64,000 nt of DNA from Chrysopogon serrulatus. Taxonomy: Eukaryota > Streptophyta > Magnoliopsida > Poales > Poaceae. How positions within the stretch are numbered: position 1 is the first letter of the stretch; each line of letters begins with the position of its first letter. A program made the translations under genes and the position numbers. Where the stretch lies: the NCBI GenBank assembly GCA_015844335.1, contig JADLZL010008145.1, forward strand, positions 1 through 64,000, read 5' to 3'. The notes beneath the pieces are model-generated. The model had not been told where the DNA came from. It did no database searches and saw only the letters and a program-made list of their open reading frames with translations. Shown here one piece after another: positions 47,290-57,900 of this stretch.

Positions 47290-50200
47290 ATGGCGGCGCA
47301 GGGATCCCTCGTCATGTGGAGGGCGGTCTTCGCGGCGCTGGGCTTGCTCATGGTGGCCACGCTGGTGTACACCTGTGCCACCGACGGCTCGCCGTTCCGC
47401 CCCGAGCTGCTTACTCCGTAAGTACTGCTTTTAGCAACGTTTCTAGCTTTCTTATGTGCTCGTTTGCGGATTGGTAGGAACCTATCGCGATTTTCTGGAA
47501 ATGTGTATTGGTGAGGATTCTGGATTGTGGAACTTGTCTGTCCGTTGATCATTTAAAAGCAACAACGAGCCACTCTTACAGTCCTATTACTTTACGTTGT
47601 CTGGTGTTAAGCAGTAAACTGCATATGTAAGTGGTATTTTCATTGTGAAATGCTAAGGAGACGTGATGAAACTGGTAATGGTGTAGCTCCTGCAAGGTCG
47701 TCTATGTTGTGTTCTGAAGTTCAGTTTTTTTACTTAACCTTAGGATTGTGTATACTGCAAATTAATGTTTTATAATCCCATCAGTCTGTTTATCTTGCAC
47801 AGTTGCGTAGTTGCTCATTGACGCAAATTGTGTTGGTTGTTTAGCTATACACAAGAAGTTTGTTCTTGAGAGATTGGTGCAGTCATAACAACCAAACTAT
47901 GTGTTGCATCTTGCATCAGAGCAGGCATATCATAGCTCTTCCTCATGCTTACATGTATGCAAAATACATCCATTCAAAATTGTAATTCTTTGCTGTGTGT
48001 AGGTGGATGGTGGCAACACTGGTTGATTTTTATGTGAATGTGATTGCAATCTCGGTAATGCCTTGGTTTTTTTATGACTTCAATTCTTAAGCAGCCACTT
48101 TTTTCACAACAGTTTTCACCGAAAACTTGTTAAAGTTACCATCTTTATGAGGATGATTTGCTGGTAGGGCCTTTTTTATAATCCTTGGTAGGTAGCAAGA
48201 GGCACTTTTGAATTATTACTTGGGCCTTGGGGAGGTGTCTTGGTACTTCCTATAGTTGGAAAGTTGACTCCTTGTGGAAAGTGAAGTAAAAGCAGCTACT
48301 AGCCTTCATTTTGAGCTATACCATTGATAACATATTTCACATATAGGTGGAATAATAGATTACGGAGCTAACAATCTTATGAATTACTGTTTCGAATGGT
48401 CCATCTATACACAAATCACAAAAATGCTTTGTGCATTATGAAGTTCACAGGCTTTTTGTAGCATACTTGTATTTACTCTAGTTTTCAACCAGTTATTTGG
48501 CATTTCCCCTTTATCCGTATGACATGATTAACTAATAGAATGTTTAATTTGAGGGATGGGTTGATCCACATGTTGTCATTCATGGATTTTGGTGGGATTT
48601 ACCCCTTCCTCACATTTTACTAATCATTTGCTTTTGAGAGATGAGGTGGTGATGAATTGACCCCATTCCACCTCTTAAATTAAACAACAACATTAGGTTC
48701 AGAGTTGGATTGAATGATCCATCACCATTCTACTACTCATTGGTTCAGGTCGTCATGAACTATGATTGCACATTGGCTGCATTAGTTAAATAATTTAATT
48801 CTTACCTATTTACAGGATCTGATTATTTTTGTGTACATTTATGGAGACTAATTTCATTCTAACTTGACTTTAGAGATGTTTCTTGTGTGGTGTTTCAGTC
48901 TTGGGTTATCTACAAGGAAACAAACTGGATTAGTTCTGCTGTGTGGGTGATTCTGTTGTTTTGCTTTGGCAGGTATTTAGTTTTAGAGCTTCCTTTTGTG
49001 CTTCTATACTTCTGTTTGACTGGATTAGTCTTATCAACTTGATGGTATCCACCTTTTTTTATTCTTTTATCTTTTCAGTGCTGCCACTTGCGCTTATATT
49101 GTTAAGAAACTTTTTGAAGTAACATCTGCAGGGTCAACCCATGATCCACTTGATCTTCTGTTTATCAGGTAGAGTGCCAAAATTTTCACGACTAGTTATT
49201 TAGATCTCTATACCTTTGGCTACTTAGCTAACATACTTAAAGCCCCAGTTGCATTATACATGTTGTCTAATATACTGAAGCAGCAAATTTAGTTGCACCA
49301 AATTCCTTTCTGTTACTCTGCATATTGTAGCCCCACATGCTGACCTTGTTGATCGAATGAGATATCCAACAAATTTAAGTTGATTCTAATTTGTCTTGAC
49401 ATGTATTTCTCGAAACATTTTCAGGCAAGGTAATCTATCCCAAAGAAAGTGCTCTTATATTGTAATTGGAAGGGTTATTTTCAGCATTTTGGGGATATTC
49501 ATGGCTTCAGTTGTCACATATACTGTCATCACTGATGGACTACCTTTTAGGAAGGAATTGTTGACACCGTAAGTGAATACAGTTCATACTTTGTTGCTTT
49601 GCTGATATCTGAGCCCATTCAGCTCAATGTAACTGATGCAAGTGTGAAAAGAGTAACTAAATGCAAGATTGCAGCATCCCAGGAACAATAACTGTCCAGT
49701 TCTAGGTTGTTTTAATTTTCAAAATATGGAGTAAATGTGACATATGGGAGTCCTGCTAGTAAAGATTTAATTTCTAAACTTTTATCACCCCCCCCCCCCA
49801 CACACACCCCCACTACCACCAAAAAAAGAAAGAAAGAAAAAACAAATCTAATCTATTGAATCTTGTTAAATGCTATGTGTGTACTCTGACTAGCAGGTAC
49901 CATGTCCCAATGTATTGACATGTGAGCTTCAGTCTCTCCCACACCACTACTAAACCTTTGCCTCATTCACTCCTTCCTGTCCTTTCCTGCTACAGCATTG
50001 CAAGTCATGGCGATAGGTTGTGGCCTTGTGGCAACCTAGATGGCTATGTGGTTTCTTTATGAGATACTGCTGGTGTCATGCGGGGCCGCACCTACAGGTG
50101 CTGGAACAATAGGGTAGCATAATCTTAGATTGGTTAGTGATTGGTTGAGAAAAGGGAGGTGATTGTTTTAGTCAATTGAATTCAACAAATGTTTTTGGCA

Positions 50201-52694
50201 AAAGTCAACAAGTCAGAGAACTATTTTATTTTGGTATTTGCCTGTTATTTTTTTTAAAATTTTATGACAATAATTCTGTAAATATTTACTGGATTTAACA
50301 ATTTTGGATAGCATGTGAATAGATTTCTGTTCATAATGTGAATTAAAAGCAAGAGTTAGTACAACTCAATATCCAACAATTAAAATGGAAAGCCCATAGA
50401 TGTGTTCGATGCAGGTTTAGATGCATAGTTCTACTCAAAGCATTCTTATCATTTATCAAACATAAATCTCAAGTTTAATGTTTCAATTATGCACTCAGGT
50501 GGATGGCGGCAACCTTAATTGATTTCTACATAAATATCTTTGCAATATCGGTAAGACCGCTTAAGCTTTGGCTCCTATGTAGTACAAGTCATGAGATAGA
50601 TGCAATCATACAACTTTTTGGGTAGACCATCAAATCAATCAAGTGAGATACTTTGTAGGCGTAGTCGTTGTGGGAACAATATGTCCAACGAAATTACAAT
50701 TTCCAAATTACTTTGTGTTAAGATAAACACAGACAAATCTGTGAGGAATCATAAATGGAAAGAAACTAGAAAAACAATAAAAAATACTGTGAGTAGCCAA
50801 ACTTTAACTTGTACTATAAAGCCTAAGGTTGTAGAGACCAACATATTTGGGATAATTATAAAGATCATTTGATGTGTTGATCAGTACTTAAAGCAAAGTA
50901 TTTTGTGTTAGCTTGTTTAATGCCAGGTGGCTTATGCCTGGGTGGGATTTCTCTCGGTAGGATTTTTATCATAGAAAGCATGTATTTTCACTGAAAATGT
51001 AATCTGTAGAGTTTGTTCATAAGATTTACATTTGATATCCTGGTCTGCACTTCTCTCTTTTAGACCCTGGTAGAAAATGTTTGGCAACAATCGTGTTTTA
51101 ACTTAATGGTTATTCTATATATGGCTTATTTGATGGTTTCTGAATTGTTACTGGCTGATGATGATTCTAGATAGGGATACACTTTGACATTAATATTTTG
51201 CTCCCTAATAGGCATTATGGACAAGTGTTGATAATTTATAATATGCCTACAGGTCTGGGTTACTCACAAGGAATCATCTTGGATATCAAGTACCATTTGG
51301 ACTATCTTGTTGATATGCTTTGGAAGGTATAAAAATCTATTTTTGAGGCTCCAAGCACCAACTTACCATTATTTTACTTTAATACTCCCCGTTCCAAGTC
51401 TTTTTGGTTATGTTCACATATGTTGATATGCACCTAGCTATGCATTATGTTTTGGTACATAGTAAAACTATTTATATACCTAGAAAAGCCAAAATGATTT
51501 ACAATTTGGAACGGAGGGAATAGAATCCATTTACTGTGTGCTGATTTTGATGCAACACTTCATTAGCCAAGCTGTTTTATCTTCAGTTTGTTGATTGGTG
51601 TTGCATATCTCATTCTGTTGGAAGTAATCTTTATTTAAGAGCAATGACCATGTCATTCATGGCAGGTAATGATAGCAACGTAGTTGTCCTCTAATATAGT
51701 ATCATTCTCTCCTGAGTTCTCTCCTCCTACCGGGTGCCCTTCTTCATCTGGAAGGTGCTCAGGCACTAGCGCTTATAGAAGAAAATATTGCTGTGCTTTG
51801 TGCCAGCACCTTGGTCCCATGTGGCAGGCTAGATGGACAGCTGCCCTTGTGCACCTGCTCTTGCTGCCATCTTGGCACAGCTTGTGCATGCACCCATGAA
51901 TTGCATGCATGCAAGGTGGGGCTGTTGTAGATGCGGGACTTTGCCAGGAACACTTCGCCTACATATATGTGTACCTTGCACCCACATAATCAATCTTCAT
52001 TATTTCGTGTGATATCTTGCTTACAGAAATTAACCAAATTGATATAGCCGCTAGCAAATCTAATTGTGAATAAACAGTACTAGTAATTGCCCTGCAATTA
52101 TTATTTTTGGAGAGTCCCATGTTTGCATAAGAGATTGTCAGAGTACAGAGTACTTCTTGCAAATCTTAACATAAGGTGTAACTATTCAATTTATATTAAC
52201 CAGCATTGTTTTGTTGATGTCTGTAAATTATTAATTTGTTTTTATTGTATGTATATGTTTTCATACATTAATTACTGGAATATTATGTAATACTTCTCTC
52301 TAGGAATAGCTTCCCTCAAGGTTATGACCAATTCATATATGTGGGTGGTGCTTTCCTTGAAACAATATGATACAATATATAAAGCTGCCTTAACCCTGTT
52401 AACTGAAGTATGTGAAGGATGAATTGTGCATTTGGGGTGCATATATTTAGATTTGTTCCTTTTATGGTTATTATGCATTCATACGAGTGATATGTTGGCA
52501 CACAAAGTTGTGAGCCATATTGATGATTTTATTTAAGTAATTTATTGACCTTCATTCTTTTCCCCCTTCTGTGCCTTAGCATCACAACATGCGGCTACAT
52601 TGTCCTCCAGCTTTTCAAAGTATCATATCAAGATCCAATCTACCACGTGCTATTGAACTCTCACAGCAAGTATGGAATTTCAACTTCACTGTGA
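47290..52694 (+). CDS. DUF1475 family membrane protein, 8 exons, 242 aa
   Basis: Exons: 47290-47417, 48003-48054, 48899-48972, 49079-49168, 49425-49568, 50499-50550, 51253-51326, 52580-52694. All introns are GT..AG, and the sum is 729 nt including TGA. The ATG at 47290 follows a GC-rich leader. The protein has two homologous halves (1-115 and 116-242), each encoded by four exons in identical phases. Exons 2/6 are both 52 nt and exons 3/7 both 74 nt. Shared motifs are 'LLTPWMVATLVDFYVN' (41-56) against 'LLTPWMAATLIDFYIN' (160-175), and 'WISSAVWVILLFCFGS' (70-85) against 'WISSTIWTILLICFGS' (190-205). About three hydrophobic segments per half suggest six membrane spans. The DUF1475 (PF07343) family is plant-specific, about 250 aa and of unknown function. 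The gene looks intact and converges on the histone deacetylase gene. Confidence 0.92.
51385..51520. mobile_element. Stowaway-like MITE in DUF1475 intron 7
   Basis: The element begins CTCCCCGTTCCAAG and ends 'TTGGAACGGAGGGAA', near-complementary, with TA on both sides (51383-51384, 51521-51522). At 136 bp it is a short copy. It lies in the intron between exons 7 and 8 and does not touch the splice sites. Confidence 0.7.
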
Positions 52695-52925
52695 TAATTC
52701 ATCTTCTATGATCCTGGTTAGCTTACAGTTGTCCAAACTTCAGCTTGTTACCTGGTCATTGATTTTCCATTCATAATTCACTTGTTTGAAATGTAGGAAG
52801 ATTTGAAATTTCATTGAAGTTTTATGTGCAGCTTGGCTGGTAATATTGAAATGTTCCTTCTGATATGTAAGGTACCACAATTAAGGGGACAGCAGGATAG
52901 CAATTAGAGAAGTTACTTTGCTTTC

Positions 52926-52931
52926 AATAAA
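52926..52931 (+). terminator. Poly(A) signal candidate for DUF1475
   Basis: AATAAA lies 232 bp after the stop codon in AT-rich DNA. Plant signals are loose, so the actual cleavage site may differ. Confidence 0.4.
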
Positions 52932-52949
52932 ATAGCTCATGTGCTGACT

Positions 52950-54160
52950 TATCTGCGAAATGAACTGTAACCTGAAGTTCTTTATTGTATTTCTGATTAA
53001 AATTGCTTGGACAGTTATCTCCTTTTGTTGTCATCATTGTCGTGTTCCTGAATCGTTCAATGCAAACAATTTAGAAAATCAAGTGATGGTTCTATTTTGA
53101 ATGATGCACTAGACACTTGATGACGCACTAGGAGTCAGCAGCTCGGTGTCAGCGGTCAGTTGGGCAGATTAGCTCAGGCCAAGCCTCTAAGGTTAAGTAG
53201 TCCAGGGCACTATCTTCAGCTTGGCGTGCCAGGATCAGTGTCAGCAATGATCAGATCAGCAGCAGGAGGATCATAAAGGGAAAGGGAAGGTTGTTGTGCC
53301 TCAAAAGAAATCAAGAAACCAAAGATCTCTAAACTCGTATGGCAGTACAAGCAGCAACAGCAGCAGTAGCAGTGGTGAGAACATGTCAGTGAGGAGGAGC
53401 CACATTCCACTCAGCAGCAGAGCCCCAAATCCAGTCTACCCCTCGTCACAGATCTGGTTGTAAATTGTAATCACTCTCACCAGCTTGAGGTGATTGGTGA
53501 GGAGGGCGGCACTCAATGGGGCTCAACCGAGGGAGCATTAGAGGCAGCAGGAGGAGAGACGGCCAGAGACAGTCGGACCTCCTCTACCCATAGTTGCTCG
53601 GCCTCTAGAGCTCAGAGGAAACAAAATTCAGAATTTAAGATTTGTGCCTCAAGATGAATGATTCACAGAACCAAGACAGCACGTGGACCCTTCTCGGGCA
53701 GATTTGACCTTTTGGGAAGTTCCCAAAGGGCCTTGCATAGAACTCAGACTCAGTCACCAGCTCCACACAGTAACAAGAATGTGTCCATTTTTTATAATAT
53801 TTAGCGTCTAAACCCTTGTACATATAAAAATCCTAACAAAATTATTAGATTTAAATAGACCCATGAAGCCAAGATGCAGCCGCTCCAGTAGAAAGAGCAG
53901 GCAGAGATTCCAGGCCCAGCAGCGCCATGCAGAGGCATGAAGAGGCACTCCAGAACGTTTTGCTAGAGCAGCAACTTGAGGGCGCACAGTCGGCGCATCA
54001 GTTTTCTTGTCTGTACCGTCTGGCCACCACCTCAGCTCACTGATGATTGGGCAGGACAGAGCTCCCATTACAGCAGCAGGTTTCCTGGTGCCCTTATTCA
54101 CTCAAGGGATGACATTGGGTAACAAGAGGGGATAAAAGCCAGGTAGAGCGGTGTCGGTGT
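52950..54160. other. Intergenic; decayed coding-like fragment at 53270-53460
   Basis: One + frame at about 53275-53460 reads 'VVVPQKKSRNQRSLNSYGST' and continues Ser-rich to 'RRSHIPLSSRAPNPVYPSS' before stops. It looks protein-like but no family was recognised. CAG/CAA-rich stretches inflate several frames. No complete gene is supported. Confidence 0.3.
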
Positions 54161-54162
54161 CT

Positions 54163-54248
54163 AACTGGTGGAAGAAAGATACAACAACAACAACAACATA
54201 GCCTTTTGTCCCAAGCAAGTTGGGGTAGGCAACTGGTGGAAGAAAGAT
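54163..54248 (-). mobile_element. 50-bp non-LTR retroposon tail with 18-bp target duplication
   Basis: The 18-bp AACTGGTGGAAGAAAGAT flanks (54163-54180, 54231-54248) a 50-bp insert. On the minus strand the insert reads 'GCCTACCCCAACTTGCTTGG' and ends in a (TTG)n tail. This is the 3' terminus of a common plant non-LTR family, which I take to be RTE-like. All other parts of the element are missing. Confidence 0.75.
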
Positions 54249-54875
54249 GGGAGAAAAAAAAAAAAGAAAAGGAAAAATGTATCACTAATAACAAGTCACA
54301 TATGTCATTAGAAAGTATGGCTCATAATTAATGTATCACTAAATAACTTTGAGCCATTACTGGAGTTGCTCTAGTTCCTGCACATTACAATCAAATAGGC
54401 ATCTGCGACAAAAGCTTACATACCACTATATCAATTCCTTCCTCTGCAGAAGCGAATGGTGGAAGACAAAAATTTCTTGATTATACCATTGTTTGTAACT
54501 GTCGGTAATACAAATGTAACATGCAAAACACTACAGATTTCAGATGCACAACTTCTTGGTCTAGCACTTGCTTCTGCTCCCTGCGTCAGCCTTCTGACAT
54601 GCATGATGCACGGCTTGCCTACAGTCAATGAATTTGCACAAAAAAGAATCGATAGGCTACAGATGACATTAGCTACTAAGTCAAGGTGATCAATCATGGC
54701 TTCTGGTGCATCGTTGGTTGGTCCTGCGATTTGTTTGAACTCTCTTGCTCAACTTTCAGAACGTTTGGTTCATCTATGGCCATCGGACTAGTGTCATTCG
54801 GCTGCATGCAACAATATAACTGTATAAAAAGAGATGTTTTGGTACACCGGAGCCGGACCACTGTAATGTAAGTAT

Positions 54876-54920
54876 TATGAGCATGTCTTGAATTTTTTTT
54901 TTAAAAAGTATGAGCATGTC
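54876..54920. mobile_element. Small insertion with 12-bp direct repeats
   Basis: TATGAGCATGTC occurs at 54876-54887 and 54909-54920, separated by 21 bp of T-run plus A-run sequence. It resembles the other poly(A) scars read from the minus strand (A10 run) but is less clean. It lies just downstream of the histone deacetylase stop codon, in the likely 3' UTR. Confidence 0.45.
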
Positions 54921-54948
54921 CCCTGAAACTGTTGACATATTTAATGTT

Positions 54949-57900
54949 CTAGAAAATAGCACTTACAAAGGTTTGTTTCGAGGAACCAACTCCATCTGCC
55001 ACATGTCCAGTGCCTCTAGAATGTTCTGCAGCTACACTATTGACATCCTGCAACAAGAAAACAAGAATGTCAGTAATAGAGAATGATATATATAACTAGA
55101 GAAAAAGAAAAGTTAGTTAGGAAAATGTTCTTGCTACAATCCTATAATTGCCCCCAACATGAATCATTAAAATGGATGAATGAAAAATGGAGTAGGAAAC
55201 ATAGGAATTGCTAAAGCATATGGGAAGAAAACACTTATCTAAAGATATTAGAGACTAGTTCCAAAAAAAAAAAAAAAAAAAGATATTAGAGACTATTACA
55301 ACACATCCTATGTAAAACATGTTACTAGCATGCAAATATTCAAGAAATTTAACTTGCCAAAAACTTTGATCAATCTCAAGCATCACAACAGAAACTACTC
55401 TTTACTGTAACTCTTACTGCATATGCATAGCCCTACCAATCTCAGAAACCTAATTAGCAAAGTATAAGTTTCCCAGCAACTATATCAGATGCTGCTACAC
55501 TGTACATCAGAGAAAGCAACAGGGTGGGGGTAGATGTTGGACAATCTCCACAAATATCTAAGACATCTCCAGATTCATAACTAGAGATGGGCAAGGCAAA
55601 ACAAGGCAAAAATGATGCCCTACAGTTTGGTCATCAAGTCATATGGGTATTTGGCGTAGCACTGGCCCCATATAACTAACTATGTTTGCCACAAAGGAGC
55701 TGATTCCAGTCCTGTGCACAGCATGTTTGTTACTCAAGTCAGGTTTCATGTCAAGCCATACCACATGAACACTTCAGGGTACCTGATCCTAACAGTCAAT
55801 GATATAGTAACAAACGGAACTGTACCATGTGCATTGGTATATGTTACACCAGCACAGTGCAATAAAGTATATTTTATTTGTCTTTGTTGGAATTTTCTGA
55901 TTATTGGATAATGGGCTCAACCCTAGAGGGGCAGCCATATAGTTCATACATGGGCCTCATGGGCTTAGCCTCATGGGCCTAATACACACATACTCCAACA
56001 CCCCCCCCGCAGTCTGAACTACCGACGCAGCAGAGTTCCAGACTGGACATGAAAAGAAGTACACACACGAGCCCCCCCATAGACACAACTAGCCATGGGT
56101 GATGTTGAGGCTGGAGCGAAACTCGGTGAAGGCCGAGGTTGGGAGGCCCTTAGTGAAGATGTCGGCGAACTGTGAGGTGGTTGGTACGTGGAGGACCCGC
56201 ACCTCGCCGATGGCGACCCGATCACGGACAAAGTGAAGGTCGATCTCCACATGCTTGGTCCGTTGGTGCTGAACGGGGTTGGTGGAGAGGTAGACTGCAC
56301 TGACGTTGTCGCAGTAGACCAACGTGCTCCGATGGAGAGGGCTATGGAGCTCTCCCGTGAGCCGGCCGGAGCCGGGGAGGCTTCAGCCACGCCATTGGCG
56401 ACCGCGCTGGGTACTCGGCCTCGACATCGAGCGGGAGGCCATCGGCTGCCGCTTGGACGACTGGGACACGAGATTGCCGCCCAAGAAGACAGCGTAGCCG
56501 AGGAGGTGGAGCGCCGAGTGTCCGGGCAGCCCCGGCCGGGCGTCCGTGTAGACAACCAGCTCGGTGGAGGAAGACCGGCGGGTGGAGGAGCAAGCCGTAG
56601 TCAACAAGTACCCTCGAGGTAGCGAAGGAGACGCTTGAGAGCAAGTGAGGTGAGGCTCCCGGGGATCATGCATATGGAGACAAAGCTGCTGAACTGCATA
56701 GGTGATATCCGGTAGGGTGAAGGTGAGGTACTTGAAGTGCACCAAGCAAGACTCCGATCACGCAGTGGTGGGATGCATCCTTGGGTGTACCCTCGGTCTC
56801 TGACGACTTGCCACGTGTGTCAACCGGAGTGGAGCGGGGGGTTGCGATCAATCATCCCAGCCGCCTCCCGGAATATCAAGAGTATCTTGCCATTTGGTGA
56901 AGAAGTAGCCCCGCATGGTGAGGCTCAACGGTGACCCCGAGGAAGTGATGGAGCACCCCGCATCCTTCATAGCAAACTCTGGCTGAAGGGAGGAGATGAT
57001 GCGGCGGAGGAGAGACTCACTTGGAGGCTGTGAGGACAATATCATCAACATAGAGCAGCAGGTACGCGGTCTCAGCGCCATGGTGATAGATAAACAGTGA
57101 CGTGTCGGACTTGGCCTCCACAAATCCCAGTGTCAGTAGGAAAGCTGCAAACCGGTGGTTCCACGCCCGTGGGCCTGTTTGAGACCGTAGAGAGACCTGT
57201 TGAGCCGGCAGACCATATCAGGGCGAGAAGAATCAACAAACCCCGCCGGCTAAGCAAATAAACCTGTCTCGGTGAGAAGACCATGCAGAAAAGCATTCTT
57301 CACATCCGGTGATGCACGGGCCGAAGCGGCCGAGAGCCGGTGAGAAAGCACCGTGCGGGGACGGTGGCCGGCTTGACCACCGGGCTGAAGGTCTCATCAT
57401 AGTCGACCCAGGCGCCCGAGTGAAGCCAGGAGAACCCAATGAGCCTTGTACCTCTCAAGAGTACCATCGGGTCCGCGCTTGTGTGTCCAGATCCACTTGC
57501 CGGTGACAACATTGGAGTTCGGCGGACGGGGCACCAGATCCCACGCCCGGTTGGCGAGGGAGACAGGTATTCCTCTTCCATCGTGCGGGGCGCCAGGGAG
57601 GGTCTGAGCCATGGACGGAAGAGGGGGTTGTGAGAGACCAAGCGAGTCCCTCGGGCATCGCCGCAAGAGCCCGGGCTGCAGGTGCCAACAGCGTGTCGCG
57701 CCACCATAGGGATGAACATGACGCGGGGTGTCGGTGAAGAATCGGATGGTGGTACACCGGGCGCCGCGACACGGCAGCGTGAGGTCATGGGCGGCGAGTC
57801 GGTGTCGCCGGGCGGTGAAGAAACCGCCCGTGTAGAGACCCCGGCGAAGAAGGCTACCGTGGTGACGACGGTGGTGGTGACGACGGGTGGCGGTGGCGGC

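Noticed and set aside
49789..49812. C-run followed by CA-rich tract in DUF1475 intron 5
   Set aside because: Simple low-complexity sequence within an intron. It has no terminal repeats or flanking duplication.
54456..54689. 77-codon + strand ORF with an acceptor-like sequence before it
   Set aside because: No recognisable domain, no partner exons, and the region overlaps the likely 3' UTR of the minus-strand histone deacetylase gene.
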